A stretch of DNA of 57,815 nucleotides from Mycobacterium sp. IS-1496 (GTDB taxonomy: Bacteria > Actinomycetota > Actinomycetes > Mycobacteriales > Mycobacteriaceae), in contig NZ_LQIU01000028.1 in NCBI RefSeq assembly GCF_001499995.1, forward strand, positions 1 to 57,815, read 5' to 3'. The translations under genes and the position numbers were made by a program. Numbering within the stretch: the first letter of the stretch is position 1; each line of letters starts with the position of its first letter. Shown piece after piece: positions 39,859-47,780 of this stretch. The notes under the pieces were generated by a model. That model made no database searches and was not told where the DNA came from. It worked only from the letters and a program-made list of their open reading frames with translations.

Positions 39859-42587
39859 TGAGCCCAGTCAGCACCTCTGCAGACAAGAAGACGGCCGCCG
39901 CCAAGGCGGACGACAAGCCGACACTGATGCTGCTGGACGGCAACTCACTGGCGTATCGCGCCTTCTACGCGCTGCCGGCGGAGAACTTCAAGACCCAGGG
40001 CGGGCTGACCACCAACGCGGTCTACGGATTCACCGCGATGCTCATCAACCTGCTCCGCGACGAGCAGCCCACCCACGTGGCCGCCGCCTTCGACGTCTCC
40101 CGCCAGACGTTCCGCGTCGACAAGTACCCCGAGTACAAGGCCGGGCGCTCGTCCACGCCCGATGAGTTCCGCGGACAGATCGACATCACCAAGGAGGTGC
40201 TCGTCGCGCTGGGCATCGCCGTGCTGGCCGAACCCGGCTTCGAGGCCGACGACATCATCGCCACGCTCGCCACCCAGGCCGAGACCGAGGGGTTCCGGAC
40301 GCTCGTCGTGACGGGTGACCGCGACGCGCTGCAACTCGTCAGCGACGACGTCACCGTGCTCTACCCGCGCAAGGGCGTCAGTGAACTGACCCGCTTCACC
40401 CCGGACGCGGTGCTCGAGAAGTACGGGCTCACGCCGCAGCAGTACCCCGACTTCGCGGCGCTGCGGGGCGATCCGAGCGACAACCTGCCGGGCATCCCGG
40501 GCGTGGGGGAGAAGACCGCCACCAAGTGGATCGCCGAATACGGGTCCCTGCAGGCCCTGGTCGACAACGTCGACCAGGTCAAGGGCAAGGTCGGCGACGC
40601 GCTGCGGGCGAACCTGTCCCACGTGGTGCTCAACCGCGAACTCACCGACCTCGTCAAGGACGTCCCGCTGCCGCACACCCCCGACACCCTGCGGGTGCAG
40701 CCCTGGGACCGCGACCAGATCCACCGGCTGTTCGACGACCTCGAGTTCCGGGTGTTGCGCGACCGGCTGTTCGAGACGCTGGCGGCCGTCGAACCCGAGG
40801 TCGAGCACGGCTTCGACGTCCGGGGCAAGGCGCTCGAGCGCGGCGAACTCGCGGCCTGGCTCTCCGAACACAGCCTCGGCAACCGGTTCGGGCTCGCGGT
40901 CGTCGGCACTCACCTCGCCTACGACGCCGACGCCACCGCGCTGGCCATCGTCGCCGCCGACGGCGACGGCCGCTACATCGACACGACCTCGCTGGACCCG
41001 GACGACGAGGCGGCGCTGGCGTCCTGGCTCGCCGACCCCGGCCCGCCGAAGGCGCTGCACGAAGCCAAGCTGGCGATGCACGACCTCGCCGGCCGCGGCT
41101 GGAAGCTCGCCGGGGTCACCTCCGACACCGCATTGGCCGCCTATCTGGTGCGGCCCGGGCAGCGCAGCTTCAGCCTCGACGACCTGTCCCTGCGCTACCT
41201 GCGTCGCGAACTCCGCGCGGATAACCCTGCGCAACAACAACTCTCACTGCTCGACGACAGTGAGGGCGGCGACGATCAAGCCGTCCAGACGCTGATTCTG
41301 CGTGCTGTCGCGGTCCTCGACCTCGCCGCGGCCCTCGACGAGGAACTGGCCCGCATCGATTCGTCCTCGCTGCTGGGCCGGATGGAGTTGCCGGTGCAGC
41401 GGGTGCTCGCCGAGATCGAGCACATCGGGATCGCCGTCGACGTCGACCAACTGCGACAGCTGCAGAGCGAGTTCGCCGACCTGATCCGCGACGCCGCCGA
41501 GGCGGCCTACGCGGTGATCGGCAAGCAGATCAACCTCGGTTCCCCCAAACAGCTCCAGGCGGTGCTGTTCGACGAACTCGAGATGCCGAAGACGAAGAAG
41601 ACCAAGACCGGATACACCACCGACGCCGACGCGCTGCAGTCGCTGTTCGACAAGACCGGCCATCCGTTCCTGCAGCACCTGCTGGCGCATCGCGACGCCA
41701 CCCGGCTCAAGGTCACCGTCGACGGGCTGTTGAACTCCGTCGCCTCGGACGGGCGCATCCACACCACGTTCAACCAGACCATCGCCGCGACCGGTCGGCT
41801 GTCCTCGACCGAACCGAACCTGCAGAACATCCCGATCCGCACCGAAGCGGGTCGGCGAATCCGCGACGCGTTCGTCGTGGGTGACGGATACGCCGAACTC
41901 ATGACCGCTGACTACAGCCAGATCGAGATGCGCATCATGGCGCACCTGTCGCAGGACGCCGGGCTGATCGAGGCCTTCAACACCGGCGAGGATCTGCACT
42001 CATTCGTCGCGTCGCGGGCGTTCGACGTGCCGATCGACGAGGTGACGCCGGACCTGCGCCGCCGCGTCAAGGCGATGTCCTACGGCTTGGCCTACGGCCT
42101 GAGCGCCTACGGTTTGGCCGCCCAGCTCAAGATCTCCACCGAAGAGGCCAAGGTCCAGATGGACCAGTACTTCGCCCGGTTCGGCGGTATCCGCGACTAC
42201 CTGCGCGATGTCGTCGACCAGGCCCGCAAGGACGGCTACACCTCGACGGTGTTCGGTCGCCGCCGTTACCTGCCCGAACTGGACAGCAGCAACCGCAACG
42301 TCCGTGAGGCCGCCGAGCGGGCCGCGCTCAACGCCCCGATCCAGGGCAGCGCCGCCGACATCATCAAGGTCGCGATGATCAACGTCGACCAGGCGATCAA
42401 GGACGCCGGGCTCTCGTCGAGGATGCTGCTTCAGGTGCACGACGAATTGCTGTTCGAAGTCGCCGACGGCGAGCGCGAGACGCTCGAACAGCTGGTTCGC
42501 GACAAGATGGGCGGCGCATACGCGCTCGACGTGCCGCTCGAGGTCAGTGTCGGGTACGGGCGCAGCTGGGACGCGGCGGCGCACTGA
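39858..42587 (+). CDS. polA: DNA polymerase I
   Basis: Gap filling and Okazaki-fragment maturation. 909 residues from GTG (SPVSTSADKKTAAAK). Residues 20-310 are the 5' nuclease (LMLLDGNSLAYRAFYALP, GDRDALQLVSDD, GDPSDNLPGIPGVGEKTA). The middle domain has the 3'-5' exonuclease fold but lacks its acidic catalytic motifs, as in M. tuberculosis PolA. The polymerase domain has motif A DYSQIEMRIMAHL, motif B KAMSYGLAYGLSAYG and motif C QVHDELLFE. Convergent with the PrsW gene, 23 bp apart. Confidence 0.97.
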   Translation: MSPVSTSADKKTAAAKADDKPTLMLLDGNSLAYRAFYALPAENFKTQGGLTTNAVYGFTAMLINLLRDEQPTHVAAAFDVSRQTFRVDKYPEYKAGRSSTPDEFRGQIDITKEVLVALGIAVLAEPGFEADDIIATLATQAETEGFRTLVVTGDRDALQLVSDDVTVLYPRKGVSELTRFTPDAVLEKYGLTPQQYPDFAALRGDPSDNLPGIPGVGEKTATKWIAEYGSLQALVDNVDQVKGKVGDALRANLSHVVLNRELTDLVKDVPLPHTPDTLRVQPWDRDQIHRLFDDLEFRVLRDRLFETLAAVEPEVEHGFDVRGKALERGELAAWLSEHSLGNRFGLAVVGTHLAYDADATALAIVAADGDGRYIDTTSLDPDDEAALASWLADPGPPKALHEAKLAMHDLAGRGWKLAGVTSDTALAAYLVRPGQRSFSLDDLSLRYLRRELRADNPAQQQLSLLDDSEGGDDQAVQTLILRAVAVLDLAAALDEELARIDSSSLLGRMELPVQRVLAEIEHIGIAVDVDQLRQLQSEFADLIRDAAEAAYAVIGKQINLGSPKQLQAVLFDELEMPKTKKTKTGYTTDADALQSLFDKTGHPFLQHLLAHRDATRLKVTVDGLLNSVASDGRIHTTFNQTIAATGRLSSTEPNLQNIPIRTEAGRRIRDAFVVGDGYAELMTADYSQIEMRIMAHLSQDAGLIEAFNTGEDLHSFVASRAFDVPIDEVTPDLRRRVKAMSYGLAYGLSAYGLAAQLKISTEEAKVQMDQYFARFGGIRDYLRDVVDQARKDGYTSTVFGRRRYLPELDSSNRNVREAAERAALNAPIQGSAADIIKVAMINVDQAIKDAGLSSRMLLQVHDELLFEVADGERETLEQLVRDKMGGAYALDVPLEVSVGYGRSWDAAAH

Positions 42588-42610
42588 CGTGCCGTCGCAC
42601 CCGTGCTACT

Positions 42611-43882
42611 TCAAAGCCCGAGCGTCGCGCGGTAGCCGGCCATCGACTGCAGCGCCGGCGATGCCGCCCTGGCCGCGTACACCGCGTAGGTCTCCTCGTG
42701 CAGGAGCCCGACCACGCGTGGGTCGCCGAAACCGCGGTCGATGCGGTCGCGGACGAACGCCAATTCGACGACCTGGTGGGCGAAACGCTTGACCGAATCG
42801 CCGGCCTGGCTGCCGCCGATCCGCCTCGCTTCCGCGACGGCCAGGTTGCGGCCGCGGAGGGAGCCCAGCCATGCCGCCTCGCCGGGCGTCACCACTCCCG
42901 CGGCCACCATCCCGGGGAGTTTGGCCGCGACGATGTGCTGTTCGCGACGGCGGCTCCGGATGGCCAGGAGGATCGCCAGCCCGAAGATCGGCATCATCCA
43001 GAACACGTACAGGCCGAAGTACGCCTCGACCCCGAGCAGCGACGAACCGTTCCACATGGCGTGCAGCAGCACTGCCCCGGCGTAGCCGAGGAGCAGGAAT
43101 CCGGCTCGCGCGGCGGCGTCGCGGCGGTGCAGGGCGAACCACACGCCGATCGCGAACACCGTCGTGAACAGCGAGTGGGCGAACGGCGCCATGATCAGCC
43201 GGAGCGCGGCGGTCAGCAGTGAATCGGCCAGCGATTCGCCGTTGGCGATGTAGAGGATGTCCTCGAGCCACGCGAAGCCCGCACCGACCAGGCCGGCGTA
43301 GACCAGGCAGTCGGTCAGCGAGTTCATCTCGTTGCGACGCGCCCCGGTCATCATGATCAGCAGGAACAGGCCCTTGGCGGCCTCCTCTGTCAGCGGGGCG
43401 CCCAGGACCAGCGTCACCGGACTGGCGCCCGAGTCGGCGGTGCCGACAGCGGGGTTCAGCCACACCTCGAGGAACATCTGCAACACCGCAGAGATGACGA
43501 CGGCCGCCGAGGTTCCCCAGATGAACGCGAACACCAGCAGCCGCGGCGGTTCGGGCTCCCACCGGTCCAGCCACAGGTAAGCCAGCACGACGACGGCCAT
43601 CGCGATGCTGGACAGGACGAACCCGACCGCCGTGCCGACCGGGTTGACCGCGGTCAGCAGGATGACGAGGACGCCCGCGAGGGTCCCGAGCGCGATCAGC
43701 AGCCCCAGCGGGGCGCCGACCTTGCGGACCTGCCGGGCCCACGGCGAAACGGGCAGATGCGGGGGAGGCGGGGTGCCGACGGGGGACACCAGAGCAGGGT
43801 AGCCCCCTGACCGGGGCGATCTGGGCTTTCGCCGCGGCACGCGGGGCGGCGGAGACCGGGCTGATCCGGGTTTGTCCTGCAT
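42611..43882 (-). CDS. PrsW-family intramembrane metalloprotease
   Basis: 423 residues. The N-terminal 50 residues are basic and Pro-rich, then eight or so membrane segments follow. Family motifs line the predicted active site: GAPLTEEAAKG, FAWLEDILY, APFAHSLFT and LLHAMWNGS, providing the glutamates and histidines expected to bind zinc. PrsW of Bacillus cuts an anti-sigma factor. The substrate here is unknown and no sigma/anti-sigma gene is adjacent. The cytoplasmic C-terminal tail of about 110 residues is helical and charged. Divergent from rpsA with about 100 bp between starts. Confidence 0.88.
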   Translation of the reverse strand: MQDKPGSARSPPPRVPRRKPRSPRSGGYPALVSPVGTPPPPHLPVSPWARQVRKVGAPLGLLIALGTLAGVLVILLTAVNPVGTAVGFVLSSIAMAVVVLAYLWLDRWEPEPPRLLVFAFIWGTSAAVVISAVLQMFLEVWLNPAVGTADSGASPVTLVLGAPLTEEAAKGLFLLIMMTGARRNEMNSLTDCLVYAGLVGAGFAWLEDILYIANGESLADSLLTAALRLIMAPFAHSLFTTVFAIGVWFALHRRDAAARAGFLLLGYAGAVLLHAMWNGSSLLGVEAYFGLYVFWMMPIFGLAILLAIRSRRREQHIVAAKLPGMVAAGVVTPGEAAWLGSLRGRNLAVAEARRIGGSQAGDSVKRFAHQVVELAFVRDRIDRGFGDPRVVGLLHEETYAVYAARAASPALQSMAGYRATLGL

Positions 43883-43915
43883 GGACCGAGTCGAGTAGGC
43901 TCGACAGGTACCTGT
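43872..43915 (+). promoter_or_regulatory. Probable rpsA promoter and palindromes in its leader
   Basis: TTGTCC (43872-43877) and TAGGCT (43896-43901) are separated by 18 bases and precede rpsA by about 85 bases. The -10 lies in the loop of GTCGAG-TAGG-CTCGAC (43890-43905), and the next bases form the palindrome ACAGGTACCTGT (43904-43915). The leader between here and 43985 has no strong ribosome site. The palindromes may be regulator sites or leader structure. Confidence 0.4.
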
Positions 43916-43984
43916 GTGCGCGATCTCAGGTCACCAACCAATCACCTGTACCTACGAGTAAACCTGTCCGGAGCAACCCACCAC

Positions 43985-45424
43985 ATGCCAAGTCCCTCCG
44001 TCACCTCGCCGCAAGTAGCCGTCAACGACATCGGCTCGGCTGAGGATTTCCTCGCCGCCATCGACAAGACCATCAAATACTTCAACGATGGCGACATCGT
44101 CGAGGGGACGATCGTCAAGGTCGATCGCGACGAAGTACTCCTAGACATCGGTTACAAGACCGAAGGCGTCATCCCTTCCCGCGAGCTCTCCATCAAGCAC
44201 GACGTCGACCCCAATGAGGTTGTGTCCGTCGGCGACGAGGTGGAAGCCCTGGTCCTCACCAAGGAGGACAAGGAAGGCCGCCTGATCCTGTCCAAGAAGC
44301 GCGCCCAGTACGAGCGCGCCTGGGGCACCATCGAAGAGCTCAAGGAAAAGGACGAGGCCGTCAAGGGCACCGTCATCGAGGTCGTCAAGGGCGGCCTGAT
44401 CCTCGACATCGGCCTGCGCGGCTTCCTGCCCGCCTCCCTGGTCGAGATGCGTCGGGTCCGCGATCTGCAGCCGTACATCGGCAAGGAGATCGAGGCCAAG
44501 ATCATCGAGCTCGACAAGAACCGCAACAACGTGGTGCTGAGCCGCCGCGCCTGGCTGGAGCAGACCCAGTCCGAGGTGCGCAGCGAGTTCCTCAACCAGC
44601 TGCAGAAGGGCGCCATCCGCAAGGGTGTCGTCTCCTCGATCGTCAACTTCGGCGCGTTCGTCGACCTCGGCGGCGTGGACGGCCTGGTGCACGTCTCCGA
44701 GCTGTCCTGGAAGCACATCGACCACCCGTCCGAGGTCGTCACCGTCGGCGACGAGGTCACCGTCGAGGTGCTCGACGTCGATATGGACCGCGAGCGGGTT
44801 TCGCTGTCGCTCAAGGCGACTCAGGAAGATCCGTGGCGTCACTTCGCCCGTACCCATGCGATCGGCCAGATCGTGCCGGGCAAGGTCACCAAGCTGGTGC
44901 CGTTCGGGGCGTTCGTCCGCGTCGAGGAGGGCATCGAGGGTCTGGTGCACATCTCCGAGCTGTCCGAGCGCCACGTCGAGGTCCCGGACCAGGTGGTCCA
45001 GGTCGGCGACGACGCGATGGTCAAGGTCATCGACATCGACCTGGAGCGTCGCCGGATCTCGCTGTCGCTCAAGCAGGCCAACGAGGACTACACCGAGGAG
45101 TTCGACCCCTCGAAGTACGGTATGGCCGACAGCTACGACGAGCAGGGCAACTACATCTTCCCCGAGGGCTTCGACTCCGAGACCAACGAATGGCTCGAAG
45201 GTTTCGAGAAGCAGCGTGAGGAGTGGGAGTCCCGCTACGCCGAGGCGGAGCGCCGGCACAAGATGCACACCGCGCAGATGGAGAAGTTCGCCGCGGCCGA
45301 GGCCGAAGAGGCCGCGCGTCCGGTGTCGAACGGCTCGTCGCGCTCGGAGGAGTCTTCCGGTGGAACGCTCGCCAGCGACGCCCAGCTCGCCGCACTGCGG
45401 GAGAAGCTGGCCGGCAACGCCTAG
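43985..45424 (+). CDS. rpsA: 30S ribosomal protein S1
   Basis: Binds mRNA leaders on the 30S subunit. 479 residues with four S1 (OB-fold) repeats at roughly residues 35-105, 125-190, 210-280 and 295-365. Examples are DGDIVEGTIVKVDRDEVLLD and RKGVVSSIVNFGAFVDLGG. Actinobacterial S1 has four repeats rather than six, plus an acidic tail, here ending SDAQLAALREKLAGNA. The tail of rpsA is the region discussed for pyrazinamide response in M. tuberculosis. The start at ATG 43985 matches the family (MPSPSVTSPQVAVNDIGSAE). Confidence 0.97.
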   Translation: MPSPSVTSPQVAVNDIGSAEDFLAAIDKTIKYFNDGDIVEGTIVKVDRDEVLLDIGYKTEGVIPSRELSIKHDVDPNEVVSVGDEVEALVLTKEDKEGRLILSKKRAQYERAWGTIEELKEKDEAVKGTVIEVVKGGLILDIGLRGFLPASLVEMRRVRDLQPYIGKEIEAKIIELDKNRNNVVLSRRAWLEQTQSEVRSEFLNQLQKGAIRKGVVSSIVNFGAFVDLGGVDGLVHVSELSWKHIDHPSEVVTVGDEVTVEVLDVDMDRERVSLSLKATQEDPWRHFARTHAIGQIVPGKVTKLVPFGAFVRVEEGIEGLVHISELSERHVEVPDQVVQVGDDAMVKVIDIDLERRRISLSLKQANEDYTEEFDPSKYGMADSYDEQGNYIFPEGFDSETNEWLEGFEKQREEWESRYAEAERRHKMHTAQMEKFAAAEAEEAARPVSNGSSRSEESSGGTLASDAQLAALREKLAGNA

Positions 45425-45437
45425 CAGCCATCTCGAC

Positions 45438-45470
45438 GAACGCCCCGGCTCACCGCGAGCCGGGGCGTTC
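45438..45470 (+). terminator. rpsA terminator hairpin
   Basis: Perfect 13-bp stem (45438-45450 with 45458-45470, core CGCCCCGGCT / AGCCGGGGCG) and 7-base loop, 14 bp after the rpsA stop and 30 bp before coaE. No T tract follows, as is common for mycobacterial terminators. Confidence 0.8.
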
Positions 45471-45500
45471 GCCGTATCCGGGTCCTGACAGACTGGTGCG

Positions 45501-46658
45501 GTGCTGAGAATTGGATTGACCGGCGGCATCGGGGCGGGCAAGTCGACCGTGTCCGCGACGTTCGCCGACTGCGGCGGCGTCATCGTCGATGGTGACGTCA
45601 TCTCCCGCGAGGTCGTCGCGCCGGGCACCGAGGGTCTGGCCGCGCTCGTCGAGGCGTTCGGCGAGGACATCCTGCTGCCCGACGGTGCGCTGGACCGGCC
45701 GGCGTTGGCCGCCAAGGCATTCCAGGACGACGAACAGCGCGCTATTTTGAACGGCATCGTGCACCCGCTGGTCGGCAAGCGCCGGCAGGAGATCATCGAC
45801 TCGGTCGCCGACGGCACCGTCGTGGTCGAGGACATCCCGCTGCTGGTGGAAACCGGGATGGCGCCCTTCTTCCCGCTCGTCGTGGTGGTGTGGGCCGATG
45901 AAGAAACCCGCGTCGCCCGCCTCATCAAACGCGGCCTACCGGAGCACGACGCCCGCGCGCGGATGAAGGCTCAGGCGTCCGATGAGCAGCGACGCGCCAT
46001 CGCCGATGTGCTGCTGAACAATTCGGGCACCCAGGAGGAACTCGTCGAGAAGGCGAGGCAGCTCTGGTTCGACCGGGTGCTGCCGCTCGCGGAGAACATC
46101 CGCAACGGGCAGGCGGTGCGCCCCGCGCCCGGGCTGGTGCCGCACAATCCGGTCTGGGCGGCGGACGCGCAGCGGATCATCAACCGCGTGAAGGCGGCCG
46201 CGGGGGCGAAGGTGCTACGGGCGGACCATGTCGGATCCACCTCGGTCGGCGGGCTCGACGCCAAGGACGTCTTCGACATCCAGGTGACGGTGGCGTCGCT
46301 CCAAGACGCCGACGAGATCGCCGGTGCGCTGGCCGCCGTGGGCTACCCGCGGTTGCCGGACCATGAGACCGACGTGGCGCACGACGACACCGGGCGGTGG
46401 GGTAAGCGGGTGCACGGCGCAGCCGATCCGGGCCGTCCCGCCAATATCCATCTGCGCGTCGAGGGCTGGCCGAACCAGCGGTTCGCGCTGCTGTTCCCGG
46501 CGTGGCTGACCGCGAACCCCGAAGCGCGTGAGGACTACGTGCAGGTCAAGCGGGCGGCGCTCAGCGCGCCGGACTACGCGGACGCCAAGGAACCCTGGTT
46601 CGCCGAGGCCTACCCGAAGGCGCTGGCGTGGGCGGAGGCGACCGGCTGGCGGCCCTGA
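45501..46658 (+). CDS. coaE: Dephospho-CoA kinase fused to a UPF0157/GrpB domain
   Basis: Last step of CoA synthesis, phosphorylating dephospho-CoA. 385 residues from GTG. Residues 1-195 are the kinase with P-loop GLTGGIGAGKST, VDGDVISREV and VEDIPLLVETGM. Residues 210-385 are a GrpB/UPF0157 nucleotidyltransferase-like domain (RADHVGSTSVGGLDAKDVFD). This fusion is characteristic of mycobacterial CoaE; the role of the second domain is thought to be structural or regulatory. Its stop is 4 bp from the stop of the convergent exported-protein gene. Confidence 0.95.
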   Translation: MLRIGLTGGIGAGKSTVSATFADCGGVIVDGDVISREVVAPGTEGLAALVEAFGEDILLPDGALDRPALAAKAFQDDEQRAILNGIVHPLVGKRRQEIIDSVADGTVVVEDIPLLVETGMAPFFPLVVVVWADEETRVARLIKRGLPEHDARARMKAQASDEQRRAIADVLLNNSGTQEELVEKARQLWFDRVLPLAENIRNGQAVRPAPGLVPHNPVWAADAQRIINRVKAAAGAKVLRADHVGSTSVGGLDAKDVFDIQVTVASLQDADEIAGALAAVGYPRLPDHETDVAHDDTGRWGKRVHGAADPGRPANIHLRVEGWPNQRFALLFPAWLTANPEAREDYVQVKRAALSAPDYADAKEPWFAEAYPKALAWAEATGWRP

Positions 46659-46662
46659 GCGG

Positions 46663-47205
46663 TCACAAACCGGGAGGAACCGGTTCGGCATCCGCCGGTG
46701 GCGCGGGATCGACCGGTGCAGCCGGGTCTACCGGCGCGGGCGCCTGCATGGCGACCGGCGCCTCGCACGTCAGGGCGGCGTAGTCGGGGTCCTGCGGCAG
46801 GAAGCGCGGGGCGATGAAATCGTCTGCTTGAGCCACGATCTGGTCGTCGACGAGGATCTCGCAGTGCAGATTCGCCGAGTACGGCCACTGCACCGACACC
46901 TTCATGGTGGCCACACCGGTCTCCGGCAGGACCGTGTTCACCTCGAACACCCGGCCCGGCACCATGGTCGGGTTGGCCGTCAGCGTCTGATCGTTCTCGG
47001 CGCTGTAGGTGATGGTGGCGCCGCGGGACACGCCGTCGATGCGGGCCCGGTAGACGACGTTGCGGAGCACCTGCGGGTTCTCCTGCGCGACCGGTTGCGG
47101 CTGAACATCCGGGTCGGCGAACGCGACGGCGGGACTTAACTGGAAGCCACCGACGACGGCCGCGGCCGCGGCGCCCGCGGCCAATCCGCGCATGACGGAG
47201 TTCAT
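46663..47205 (-). CDS. Exported protein with MmpS-like beta domain and Pro/Ala tail
   Basis: 180 residues. Signal peptide MNSVMRGLAAGAAAAAVVGG followed by an Ala-x-Ala site near residue 31 (AVAFA|DPD). The domain from about 50 to 150 is strand-rich (RGATITYSAENDQTLTANP, VATMKVSVQWPYSANLHCEI). It has one Cys in each half (LHCEI and ALTCEAP) that could pair, reminiscent of the extracytoplasmic part of MmpS proteins. The C terminus is Pro/Ala-rich (APAPVDPAAPVDPAPP). I do not recognise a specific function. No mmpL gene is adjacent. Confidence 0.75.
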   Translation of the reverse strand: MNSVMRGLAAGAAAAAVVGGFQLSPAVAFADPDVQPQPVAQENPQVLRNVVYRARIDGVSRGATITYSAENDQTLTANPTMVPGRVFEVNTVLPETGVATMKVSVQWPYSANLHCEILVDDQIVAQADDFIAPRFLPQDPDYAALTCEAPVAMQAPAPVDPAAPVDPAPPADAEPVPPGL

Positions 47206-47215
47206 GTAGATGACC

Positions 47216-47656
47216 TTACAATGTCCGCCACGACAGGACCATACCGTTGCCGGCAAGCCAGCGGTGGAGGTCGTAGTCGTGCCGCGCGAGGCCGTCGACG
47301 GTGTTCACCGCCGTCTGCACGGCCCGCTCGCCCACCTCCGGGGTGAGCAGGTTGTGCCGCACCGCGGTGAGCAGTTCGTCGACGTCGCACAACTCCGCTC
47401 CGACCCCGGTCCGCACCACCAGATCGAGATAGTGGTCCTCGGCCGTCCACCGGTGTGGCCCCGGCGAATAGCTGCCGACGTCGAGGTAGAAGTCCTGGTC
47501 CTTCTCGAACCCCGGGTTGAAGTGGAACACCGACGCGCGCAGGTTCAGCGACGGCAGCAGCCACGACTCGAGATAGTGGAACTGCGCGCGACCGGGTGTC
47601 GGGCGGGCCATGTAGAGCCCCCACGGTTCCACCGAATAGACGTCGACGGCCCGCAC
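47216..47656 (-). CDS. DUF402 domain protein (Rv1632c type), start uncertain
   Basis: DUF402 proteins include FomD-like nucleoside diphosphatases. From the first canonical start (GTG at 47656) it is 146 residues, with SVEPWGLYMARPTPGRAQFH, LNLRASVFHFNPGFEKDQD and the acidic core FYLDVGSYSPG and AEDHYLDLVV. However, the frame is open 22 codons further back, to 47722, and those codons read HPPKHETFDLLACTNTDPKG, which I recall as the conserved N terminus of the family. That extension begins with ATC, not ATG/GTG/TTG, one codon after an in-frame GGT that follows a TGA. The true gene therefore probably extends to 47722 with a non-standard start. It is divergent from uvrB. Confidence 0.8.
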   Translation of the reverse strand: MRAVDVYSVEPWGLYMARPTPGRAQFHYLESWLLPSLNLRASVFHFNPGFEKDQDFYLDVGSYSPGPHRWTAEDHYLDLVVRTGVGAELCDVDELLTAVRHNLLTPEVGERAVQTAVNTVDGLARHDYDLHRWLAGNGMVLSWRTL

Positions 47657-47750
47657 GATGCCCTTGGGGTCGGTGTTCGTGCAGGCGAGCAGGTCGAACG
47701 TCTCGTGTTTGGGTGGATGGATACCTCAGCATAGAACCGCGAACAAGAGG

Positions 47751-47780
47751 TTGTCGGTGGCTGGTTCTACCCTGGTGAAA
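47751..47780 (+). promoter_or_regulatory. RecA-NDp (PafBC-type) DNA-damage promoter of uvrB, leaderless
   Basis: TTGTCGGTG (47751-47759), 8 bases, then TACCCT (47768-47773) is a perfect match to the mycobacterial LexA-independent damage promoter TTGTCRGTG-N8-TANNNT. The uvrB ATG at 47780 lies 7 bases after the -10, exactly where transcription should begin, so the mRNA is predicted to be leaderless. This fixes the uvrB start. Confidence 0.85.

Noticed and set aside
47693..47708. TCGAACGTCTCGTGTT as a LexA box for uvrB
   Set aside because: Only the left half matches the SOS consensus, and it lies within DUF402 codons. The RecA-NDp promoter explains uvrB better.
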